Made by a program: the position numbers and the translations under genes. The notes beneath the pieces were generated by a model. That model ran no database searches. It worked only from the letters and a program-made list of their open reading frames with translations, and was not told the origin of the DNA. DNA of 64,000 nt from Nematostella vectensis (taxonomy: Eukaryota > Cnidaria > Anthozoa > Actiniaria > Edwardsiidae): NCBI RefSeq assembly GCF_932526225.1, contig NC_064037.1, positions 11,824,203-11,888,202 of the forward strand, in the 5' to 3' direction. Within the stretch, counting starts at the first letter, position 1. Each line of letters begins with the position of its first letter. Below are positions 11,894 through 21,601 of this stretch, in pieces.

Positions 11894-12131
11894 CCTGTGA
11901 ATGTGTCATAAATGTGAACGCTGTGACTAAGAGAAAACGTATTTTATGCATATGACCAATTCTTACATAGAACATAATGCTGAGCACTCTAGAGTGCTTG
12001 TTTGTATTTATTATGTGCAGAAGTGAGGTAATCTTTTCAGATACTCTCAAGGCAAATGCCAAAGCCAAGAACAGAAGAGTGTTTTAGGCAAAAAGGAAAT
12101 ATAGATAGGCTAATAGGTTAAAGCTAATTAC

Positions 12132-12186
12132 CTTATGGTTTTCCGTAGAAGATGAGCCAAAGCGTTTCCCTCAAATAGTTCGATAT
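12132..12186 (-). other. 5' leader exon of lipoxygenase copy 1
   Basis: It is bounded on the minus strand by an acceptor (TTTCACAG) and a donor (GTAATTAGC). It is conserved at 30059-30113 and 48083-48137. Spliced to the first coding exon it places one G before ATG. One frame stays open through it into the signal peptide (IELFEGNALAHLLRKT), so the true start could be further upstream, but ATG at 11893 gives a clean signal sequence. Confidence 0.5.
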
Positions 12187-12666
12187 CTGTGAAATGGCAG
12201 AGTTATATGTGGACAAGCACTCACACACCCACATATGATGACGGACCACAGAATATTAGCGTCTTTTAACCCTTTCAAGTAGCGTCGAAATTTACACAAC
12301 ATTGCACAACTTGTTCTGGTTTATTGCCTATTCCCTTAAGAACTCTTTTGTTTTCTGATTGGTGTCTTTTCCTTGGCACGCAAACAAGTAATTTACACAA
12401 TTTCAACATATGCTTTCAGGCATATGCTTTCAGGTATTTTACGGAACATCTTGCAAGTACTTTGATTAGGAAAAGAAAACAACTGGGCATGGATAGTCCG
12501 GACGATCTAACGTTTTTTTTTTATAACAACATCTGATATTCAGTTGAGGCTGGGTAGTTTTTATTTTTGGAGCATTTTAAGGCTGAAAACGTTCCTAACG
12601 ATATTCTTAAATTCTATTGAATAAATACAAAAAGCCCAAATTGTCGTGAACCAGAAGAATAAATAC

Positions 12667-12729
12667 AATACACCAAAAACTTGTATTCGACTCTGCTCTG
12701 CTCTGTCGAATACTAGCTTTTGGTGTATT
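12667..12729. repeat. Perfect-stem hairpin with CTCTG repeat loop
   Basis: The arms AATACACCAAAAACTTG and its imperfect complement CTTTTGGTGTATT surround a TCTGCTCTGCTCT loop. The same hairpin is near 30600. Homology of unit 3 to the others ends close to this point. Confidence 0.6.
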
Positions 12730-12964
12730 ATTCTTAAATTCTATGGTATATAGAAATATAATACCCAATTAATTACACTTTTTGCTGTTCATTAACGGGA
12801 AAGGGACATTCATTTGTGCCAAAAGTTACATCGATAGCGGTATTGTACGTATCAACATCGCACAAAACATCATTTAGCGTGACTCGACATTCAATAACTA
12901 TAATTGAATATTCATGAACATTTATTAGCATCAACGGAGAAACAATAACGCACTTGTACAAAAA

Positions 12965-13035
12965 TCGTAATTTCTAACGTTTTAGCAGTAAGTAACGCGG
13001 AATCCCTCAACTGCTAAAAACGTTAAAAATTACGA
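12965..13035. repeat. Hairpin A (TAACGTTTTAGCAGT arms)
   Basis: The inverted arms TTTCTAACGTTTTAGCAGT and ACTGCTAAAAACGTTA are separated by a loop containing GGAATCCCTCAA. It is related to the hairpin at 13359 and conserved near 30895 in unit 2. Confidence 0.6.
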
Positions 13036-13358
13036 TATTATAGTGTACACAGGCAACGGAAAACATTCAATACCGACAAGTACAATTCAGATTCGGTTGC
13101 CCTTTCTCACTTTGAATCCACTAGGAAGAGGTAGTGTATTAGCACACTTTACTTAAGTATCATATAACAGAGATGACGTTATTGATAATAATTATTTGTA
13201 ATACCATATAAGGTCATGGTGTATGCCATAAGTTGTAAATACTGTGATTAAAGATCAGTCTATATTCGCAAACCAAAGCGTGCGGTTGTGTTAACTGACT
13301 CGAATGAATATATAGCGAAAGACACTAAAGAAGACAATTAGAAATACCGCATATTCTG

Positions 13359-13416
13359 AATTTCTAACGTTTTAGCAGTAAACGCAGAATCCCTCAATTG
13401 CTAAAACGTTAGAAAT
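13359..13416. repeat. Hairpin B, same family as hairpin A
   Basis: The arms TTTCTAACGTTTTAGCA and TGCTAAAACGTTAGAAA share with hairpin A a loop containing AGAATCCCTCAA. Near-identical direct repeats (TAGAAATA, CCGC, TATTCTGAA) flank it, resembling a target duplication. Confidence 0.6.
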
Positions 13417-15299
13417 AACCGCTTATTCTGAATAAATACACATCACAAAGCAATGAGAGTTTATTGTGACCTTTATTCTATAGGATATAAGACAGGACAA
13501 TTACAGGAGGTGATCAATAGTGAAAATATTCGAGCTAGTTACTGGGATTGACTTGAGACTGACTGAGTGGTTGCTTAAGCCTGTGATGGTGCTATATTAG
13601 AATGGCCGAGGAGCAGGGCAGAAAAATGATATACAATACTTTGAACTCACTAGGTCAACAATTTACTGTGATATTTTCGTAAATTGAGAGACATTTCAGA
13701 CACAAAATTGTTTTTCTTTATATTTTGAGTCTATTTTTCCACAGCAATTTCCAGTCTAGAACTACTATGACTGCAAATTATCGCCCAACAAATAGAACAA
13801 AATTGATTGCTATATTATTTTAAACCAAGGCAAACATGGCTACAGAGGAGACACATATATTCTTTAGAAACCAGTGGGCTCCAGTGAATACTGCAGTGTA
13901 CTTACATGCAGAAACTATTGTTAGGGAGAAGCAGGAGATCATACATTCTGTATAGTTCACTATATGTTAATACATGAGCAGTAATCTTTTCAGTAGCTAT
14001 TATCTAGGACACCACTTAGACCCAAATAGCTTACTGGGTATGTACCGGCATGCAGCTCGTGGTGGGCACATGGGTTGTGCCCCTCCCACTCATCCACCAA
14101 AAAGCAGTCATTTTTTAAATATACTTACTTTCCATAATATCTATGACTGCATATCCCCTCCACAGCTAATCAGATTGTTTGTTATGGTTACCAGACTTCA
14201 CCTTTTCTAGACATACAGTGACTTCAATTAAATAATTTCTTTTGTTTAATAAAATAAGACTACAAGCATAGACTACAATTTGTTTTGTTCTATTCCTCTC
14301 ATAAAACAAACAGAGAAACCATGAAAGGGTTAGTGATCAGCCAAGACAGTGGCTGCAAAGAAAATGGGGTCTTGCATAAACCTGGCTTATGGAAAATGTG
14401 CGAACTGCCCCACACAAATCTAAAAGAATATTGATTTAACCCTTGCAATTGAATGACTAACCAATCTATGAGCTCGAGCACTTCACTTCTCCACGAGAAC
14501 TTCTAGTTTAAAAATGTGTCATGTCCACCATCTTTGTTTTTGAAATTTCAGATCTCAGATCCATGTTATTTGTGCAGTTGAAGGCCAGATTCGCGATTTC
14601 ATTAGTACATATATTACCATAATCTCAATCTCTTCCAAGTAATTATGCAAAATCATCGCAAGTTGGATTGATTTCGCTTTATTTACTCGTATTTCCATTT
14701 GCGACCCGGTCAAGACCCGACAGACACGTGGCGAGGCTCGAGATTAGAATTATCTATTGCCTGCTTTAGACAAATACAGTTTACTTTAAGACGTATTTGA
14801 ATGTTCTCTCGACACTCATAAATGGACTCGAGGTAACTTAACTTTAACTTTATTACTTTATCTATTTTGAAGTGGAAGTATTTTGAAGCTTATTGATGAA
14901 AAATCAACTGGTTAAATTGTAAGAGCGTTATTGCTAAAATTCCCACGGTCACGTGATCAATGACGTCACAAGTGATGGTAGTTTTCGACAATGTTTGTCT
15001 TGATAGCTTTGACACGTAATCCAATTTTGTTGTCGTTTGGTTAAATTGTAAGGGGGTTATTGATAAAAATCCCACGGTCACGTGACCTTTGTTCATTTTG
15101 TCATTTAACTTAATCTGTATTTTGTTTGCCATTAGGCACTATTTAAAAATTTGGTAACGATTGAATGAATTTTGGCCGATTTATTCGTATTGATGTTTTA
15201 GGTAAATGTAAATTCAGGTAACTGAGGTGTTCAAGTTTTAGGTAACTGTGAATTCTTCTACGTCACCACATTGAGGGACCAAGTGAGATAGCAACGATG

Positions 15300-16250
15300 C
15301 GCATGCGCAACTTCAGTGCACGTTTGCCTTCGGTGCAACGACAGTCAAACGTTTGTCAGGGGCGTGTCCTTGATCATATTTGCACTTGGTAGAAGTGAAA
15401 AATAGTTTAGAAACTTCGCAGAAGTGTACATAGTGATAAACAGTCACGCATCAACCGCCAAAAAACTTTGGGAAAGAACTACGGCCTTTTTCTTCCCGCA
15501 CAAACTTTGGCGAGCGGTGACTGAACTTCACGGCGTGGCCGTGGAGAAATCTCGCGGAAAGACATGTCTGCGAATGGAGACAAAAAACAAGGGAAAGAAA
15601 GGAGATTTATTCCCAGTGACATGAGCGAGGCAAGTACTCCTTTGGAGAAAGAGAGTGGAGCCAAAACAGGCACACAAAGCGCCACAAAAGAGACGCACCG
15701 GCCATGAATGGGAAAACGGCCGAAACCACGCCACCAGCCTCGACAAATGAGCAGAGCGAACTCATGAAATTTGACAGTCCATTATTAATCTCCAAGAAAC
15801 TATGCAAGATAGTTCTTCAAAGCTCCAGACCACAATAGAGGAGACCTGGTTCGAAGACGGCTCGGGTCAACAAGAGGTTTTGCGTTCTCAAATAAGTGAG
15901 AGCGGCGAGCGGAGATGAAAGTGCTGATGAAAATCAGCCCAAAACCTCCAAGAGACCTCGCATTGGTGCCTCACCAGTGGGCCAGGATTGCCAGGAAACT
16001 GCTGCCAGGGTATCGGACCAACCCACAGATAAATCTGCAGCAAGCCCTAGCGGGGGAAAACGTCCTCAGACAACGTGCTAAGCACTATTGCTGGGAGACT
16101 GAACATGAAGGAAAAGACGGAAAAGTCAGTAAATGCACAACACGCAGGAGTGGTAAACAACCTTATATTTTAGGCTGAAAAACCTGACGAGGCGGAGATG
16201 AAGGAAAGCATGGAAAAATCATCCGCCCAGAGAATTGCAGCTCGCTAGTG
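15300..16250 (+). pseudogene. Degraded retroelement gag-like fragment (DIRS-type?), unit 1
   Basis: Broken plus-strand frames start near 15565 (MSANGDKKQGKERR...) and continue from about 15896. In the unit-2 copy (33774-34127) they form a 117-codon frame with SKRPRIGASP and NAQLAGLVNNLIF followed by a charged segment. This layout (acidic N terminus, basic KRPR, then a conserved LxxLVNNL helix) is what I recall from gag-like ORFs of DIRS-type elements in cnidarian genomes. This copy is frameshifted near 16070 and has no pol downstream. Confidence 0.45.
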
Positions 16251-16325
16251 GCGACTAAAGTAGACGAATTAATCTGGAATCGTCTACGCCCACAAACACG
16301 CTCCTTTGATTCACGCGCACAAACT

Positions 16326-16391
16326 GCAAACCGTAGTGGCCCCTGAGCAGGTCCAGTGCTACTTCCAGCTAGCCCAACACCATGCAGTCTC
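16326..16391 (+). pseudogene. NFYC: Stray partial copy of NFYC exon A
   Basis: This 66-bp stretch nearly matches the start of NFYC exon A (GTAGTGGCCCCTGAGCAGG onward) but has one Tyr-to-Cys change and no acceptor. It lies about 690 bp before the real exon at 17013. It sits in a stretch of about 310 bp that is absent from the matching place in unit 2 (35175). It is a local duplication relic. Confidence 0.75.
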
Positions 16392-16635
16392 TGTTTGTTT
16401 TACAAGATTGCATGGCTATTTATCCTCCATGTCAAGTTACACTTTCTATTTATCTGTATTGGGGAGAAGAACCCATGGGGGTCAGCGGAATACTTACTTA
16501 TTGTTCACTCATGAAAGTAAATTTAAAGAACTTTCCTCAGCTGTGATTTTTGTTATCTAAGCAAGTAAACTGTGAAGAAAGTTTTAAAGGAAGCTGTTGC
16601 TAATGAAGTAAATTTTGGCCTTAGATGGTAGCAAG

Positions 16636-16890
16636 CCTCATTGTCACCAGTTTACTTCTAGTCGATTACCTAACAATATCCAATGATTTTTAACTGAAAA
16701 CGCGAAAAATATTTCAACATTGTCAAAGCAGTGTGTCTATTGGAAGTTTCTTTGAGGATTAGATTGAGAATTTAAAGTTGGCTTGTCAAATAGCACAGAT
16801 TCTAATAGATTCAAATAGATTCTATTGTCTTTGAACAAGTGAGGTTTCCGTGGGACCTCTGGAAGTAAACTGGTGACAATGTGGCTTTAA
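16636..16890. mobile_element. MITE, same family as 3671-3913 but diverged
   Basis: The inverted ends CATTGTCACCAGTTTACTTC and GAAGTAAACTGGTGACAATG are followed by GGCTTTAA. The left end has lost the terminal bases. The equivalent in unit 2 lies at 35176-35414. Confidence 0.6.
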
Positions 16891-17012
16891 GACTTTTAGA
16901 TGCTAAAATATTTCTTCTATTAATAGATTTTCTTAAATATAAGTTGAGAACATTAACAAATAGGTATTCCAGATTTAGTGTATAATTATGTTATTCTTTC
17001 TAATTTTTAAAG

Positions 17013-19184
17013 GATGCCATTCGGCAAACAGTAGTGGCCCCTGAGCAGGTCCAGTACTACTTCCAGCTAGCCCAACACCATGCAGTCTCCATGCAACAAC
17101 AACAGGGACAACAACAGATCCCAGGTCAGGTCCCGCAACAGCAACAGGTGGCTGCTGCGGCAGCAGCGGCAGCCACAACGACATCTCAGCCACAAGCGAT
17201 CATCACAAGCATGCCACAGCAAGTGGTCAGCATGGCTACGGTGAGTGAGAACACTGGTACGGAACACTAGAGAAGAGTTACTGATAGAACGCTGAAGAAG
17301 CTGTAGTTACTGATGAAACACTAGATAGCAACAGATTACTTGGGGCAGAGAACAGCGAATCAAGAGCTTTCTGTTGTTTTTATTATTATGCAAATTTTTC
17401 ACATATCAGTTAAGAAGTTTTATGTATAAAACGCACCCTGATTCTGGAGGTCATTTTGGCGAAAAAAAGTGTGTATTATGCATGAGTAAATATGGTATAT
17501 AAAATTAAATTAAGTTACTGGTTACACAGTTGTCACAATAGATTTAGTGGTGTATCAATTGGCTGTCTGACTCCCACTTTCTTTAATAAAATATGAACCA
17601 CTTAGGACAGCTTCCTTGATTGCATCCCCAGAAAGATTTTTTCCTTTATTATCTAGACACATTGTCAAATGACATGACCGAATGTTGTTCTCTTTGGTAG
17701 ACTCAAGCCCAGATGATTCAACAGCCACAAGCGCAGGAGCAGGGTGGGACGGATCCACAGTATGCCACGGTAAGCCTGTCATGCGACATATAACTGCCCT
17801 AGTGGCTGTTTTAGACCTATATGGGATGCAGTATAACCAGGAAGAAACACAACTGATGTAAGGAATTTGTCAAATATTGTTCCCAAGAAGCATTACAGGA
17901 ACACACCGCAATATATAGTTTATATTCAAGCATTATTGTACATGTACTTTAGATAAATCCCAACAGAATATAAAAAAAATCCATCAGTGTGTGTAAAAAA
18001 ATCTTGTACAAGATAACTTCAGAACTGTAAACATGTCAGCACATGGTTTCTCCATTGAAATACATTCATTGGAAGTTTTCAAAATTGATTTTGAATTCCC
18101 CAAAAGACACTGTTATTGATTAATATGTTCCAGATCTATTTAAACTCTTTAGACACAATTTTTATCTATAGTTAATAAACAATTTCTGTTCGCAGCAAAT
18201 CCAATTCAACTCCGCTCAAATGCAGTACTTGAGATTACAACAATTGCAATTACAACAACAACAGCAGCAACAGCAATCCACACAAGTAACCACGCAACAG
18301 GGTGACCAAACTCAACAACAGCCAGCACAACAGACACAAGCGGCACAGCAACCCACAGAGTTCACATTTACCTCTGGCGGCCAGGTAACATAACCTAACA
18401 GTGGAAAAGGGGAAGGGAGCCATAAAGTACTTACTGCACAACCTAAGAACTTTGACCAATCAAATTCCACTTAAGAAGTCCAATCCCAAATTTGTATCAG
18501 CTGATTTTCAAGTACTAGTACAGTATCAAGGTCACTCAAATGTTGGAATGCCAATCTAAGATACAGTTGCATTTGAAAAGTGATTATTTCGGAAGTCTGG
18601 AAGAATTAAGGTTTTTTTCATAACCCAAATATGGCCAAAAAAGAACCCAGCCCCCTTCTCCAGAGCAATCCTGTAATCAGAACAAATGACTTAACTACAA
18701 GGCTGTTCCTAGTACTTATTTCCACCACACATTTTGAAGTTATGTTTTTTTTATTATAGTTTAATAACCCTGAATAGGACACCTACTGAAATAAGGAAAT
18801 TTCCATGTTTTGGGCACAAAGATTTAACCCCCTTGTAACTTTCTAACAAAATACCAGAAATAAAAACCAAAGTAGCAATCTCAAAAAGTGCAACTTCTGA
18901 GCCAAATGTGAAGGGAATTAGCTGACGACTATTTTGGTCACCTGGAACGCTTCTCAGTCAATGACTGTTAATCCATGTGTGGTGTATATTCTCAGATATA
19001 TCAAATACAGCAACACCCACACTCTGGTGTGACCACGGCAGTCGCCATAGCAACCGCACCCCAACAGCAGCAGCAACAACAACCGCAACAACAGCAATTT
19101 ATACAGCAACAACAACAGCAGAATCAAGATCAAACAACACTAGCGACAACCGAGCAACAAGCTCAACAACAACAGCCTCAGTGA
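17013..19184 (+). CDS. NFYC: NF-YC C-terminal exons, copy 2, partial gene
   Basis: Four phase-0 exons: 17013-17240, 17701-17769, 18196-18384 and 18996-19184 with stop. Exon A starts DAIRQTVVAPEQVQYYFQLA, matching vertebrate NF-YC just after the histone fold (VRQSVTPAEPVQYYFTLAQ), then runs into Gln and Ala tracts. With exons B-D it encodes about 226 residues of transactivation tail. No start codon or histone-fold exon lies between the copies. These exons can only be expressed by splicing from an upstream NFYC core, across the antisense lipoxygenase of unit 1, or from an unseen promoter. All splice sites are intact and the coding sequence is nearly identical to copies 1 and 3, so it is not obviously decayed. 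Confidence 0.85.
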
Positions 19185-19765
19185 GGATACAGGTAATTAT
19201 TAAAGACACACTGGAATGAAGAGCCTGTAGAACTTGTAGAGCCTTGGAGAAGGTGCCTTCTCCTCCCATCTCCTCTTATGCCCTCCCACAGTGAGGAAGT
19301 TCAGCAGGTAATTATTGAAGACACACTGGAATGAAGAGCCTGTAGAACTTGTAGAGCCTTGGAGAAGATGCCTTCTCCTCCCATCTCCTCTTATGCCCTC
19401 CCACAGTGAGGAAGTTGAGCAGGTAATTATTGAAGACACACTGGAATGAAGAGCCTGTAGAACTTGTAGAGCCTTGGAGAAGATGCCTTCTCCTCCCATC
19501 TCCTCTTATCCCCTCCCACAGTGAGGAAGTTGAGCAGGTAATTATTGAAGACACACTGGAATGAAGAGCCTGTAGACCTTGTAGAGCCTTGGAGAAGATG
19601 CCTTCTCCTCCCATCTCCTCTTATCCCCTCTCACAGTGAGGAAGTTCAGCAGGTAATTATTGAAGACACACAGGCAGGTAGCTAGGGTTGAGGTGCCTTC
19701 TCCTCCCATCTCCTCCCCTCCCCTCCCACAGTGAGAAAGATCAGCAGGTAATTATTGAAGACACA
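19182..19765 (+). repeat. 115-bp tandem repeat with splice sites after the NFYC stop, copy 2 (expanded)
   Basis: GTAATTATT donors recur at 19193, 19308, 19423, 19538, 19653 and 19748. Five periods are visible: four of 115 bp and a last one of 95 bp. Each unit contains CCCACAG (or a variant) plus the 16-nt TGAGGAAGTTCAGCAG cassette. This is twice the number of donors in copies 1 and 3. Confidence 0.9.
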
Positions 19766-19882
19766 AAAGCAGGTAGTTAGCCTTCTCTAACCTCCCCTTC
19801 CCTCCCACAATGAGTAGGGCTGGAGTGCCTTGTTCAATCCCTTTCTTACATTAAGTACTAACCTCTTGTTTTTCTTGCTCAG

Positions 19883-20140
19883 ATCAGGTTATCTGGTTAC
19901 ACCAACACATGCGCTCTGCACCTACTCGCTTACAGGCAACCTGCGCATGACTAAAGAACGCTAACATGATATCGAAGATTGCATTCACACAGAAAAACCT
20001 TGCGCTTACACGGGAGGGATTATGGTCCCGAATGTAGCCTTCTTTTGCTCCGCCACGGGAAACAACGCCTATGGACCTTGTCAAAACTGACAAGCCTGGT
20101 CACAACCGACAAGTAATAAACGCTAACACTTGGCTTCTTG
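19883..20140 (+). other. NFYC: Putative spliced 3' UTR terminal exon of NFYC, copy 2
   Basis: It has the same pyrimidine-rich acceptor as at 2244, with AATAAA at 20115-20120. Confidence 0.4.
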
Positions 20141-21306
20141 GTCAAAGCCCTGGATGCGATCTCGTTGGGTGCTTAGCCCTGGGCAAACGAGTATGGACAC
20201 TTTGCTAACAGAGCAGGTGAACCGCAACACAAAGGGAATGATGGCAAAACATGTTGCAGAATACTCCACAATCCTCAAGCAGCAAAGCATTGTTAGCTTG
20301 GTGGTGGTAAAGGCAAAAATATACGTTTACTTAAGCACAGATTAGGTTTTACTGTCGAATTCGTTGTATCGCGATTTGTTTTTTTCTTTTCTGTCCCGCC
20401 AGTCAAATTATTCTACGCCAATCAGATTTTTGCCATCTCTCGCCTAGTGCAGGTGCCTGGGTTTCTGTCGCGACACTGGTTTTCGTCCAGAGGATAGCCA
20501 GGGCGACAAAGCGAGTCTCTGATTGGCTCAGAATGGTTTTACTGACGGAACAGAAAACCAAAACAAATCGTGTTTTGAAAACGCGGGTCGCGATACAACG
20601 GATTCGACAGTAAGACCCTATAATGATACTAATTCCTTGATTTTAGACGCTTGGAACAAGACTAGTATCCTCATGCCCTCCTCCCACCACCAAGTTCTTA
20701 TAGGCCAATGACTGCCCCTAAAAGTTACGAGTACGTCACTAGGGGCCTGTTCATAGAAAGCAGGTTAGCGCTAACCCAGGGATCTCGAAATTTGATTGGA
20801 TAAAAAAAGCATTCAACCCTGGGTTAGCTTTAACTTGCCTTATAGGCGGCCAGAAGTACAGACCTCAGTTTTACAGTATCACCTTAACAGCGTCTTTGTT
20901 ATCACAGATTCATGTATTGCATTCTCGCTACACGCTCACTGTATTCTCAGCACTAAATGTCGCGTCGCATTATTTTATAGCTAATAAATTACTATTCTAT
21001 GCAGTGTCTGTTTTTTTCAGAAGTACTCCCTTCCTCCGCAGACCTATCGGACGCTTAGTCCCAAGCAGTTACTTCCTCTCGCTTACGGGTGAAAAAAACG
21101 CCACCATTCGGAGTTTTGATTTTACATTTATTTTATATTTCACGCAGATCCACTCGGGTGCCAGAGGCTCCAGCCTACGCTAACTTTGAGCCGAAGAGTA
21201 GCGACCTTCAATGGCGAAGCAACGAGTTAAGCCAAGAAAGCATAAGATATGCGTTCTTGGTTAAGCCTAGAGCCTCTGATTCCCATTACAAACAAACTCA
21301 CTTAAA

Positions 21307-21552
21307 AGCCGCATTGTCACTAGTTTACTTCCGGAGGTCCGACGGAAACCTCAACCGTTAAAAGACAAAAGAATCTATTACAATCCGAGATATATAACAG
21401 GCCATCCGTTCTAAATTATCAATCATAACCCCAAAGAAACTTCCCATAGACACACTGCTTTCAATATTTTGAAATATTTTTCGCGTTTTCCGTTAAAAAT
21501 GATCGGAGATTGTTATGTAATCGACCGGAAGTAAACTGGTGACAATGCGGCT
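21307..21552. mobile_element. TTAA MITE, 3' of lipoxygenase copy 2
   Basis: It is the ortholog of the element at 3671-3913, with the same inverted AGCCGCATTGTCAC ends and flanking TTAA (one extra A at the left end). Confidence 0.65.
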
Positions 21553-21601
21553 TTAAACCGTTACATGTAAGTTTACTTTGTTAAATGCAAATTTACGCTG
21601 T

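Larger units (their letters stand above)
12187..15290. other. Spacer 5' of lipoxygenase copy 1, no gene seen
   Basis: Apart from the three hairpins I find no exon with family similarity. All open frames are under 95 codons and are not conserved as protein between units. The same spacer recurs at about 30114-33170. It may hold the lipoxygenase promoter, but no motif stands out. Confidence 0.6.
1..17318. repeat. Segmental tandem duplication, unit 1
   Basis: The sequence at position 1 recurs almost unchanged at 17319 and again at 35848, and the whole order of exons, minisatellites and MITEs repeats. Unit 1 holds NFYC exons B-D, a complete antisense lipoxygenase gene, a spacer, a retroelement fragment and the next NFYC exon A. 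Copies differ by scattered substitutions and small indels, so the duplication looks recent but is not an exact assembly echo. Confidence 0.95.
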
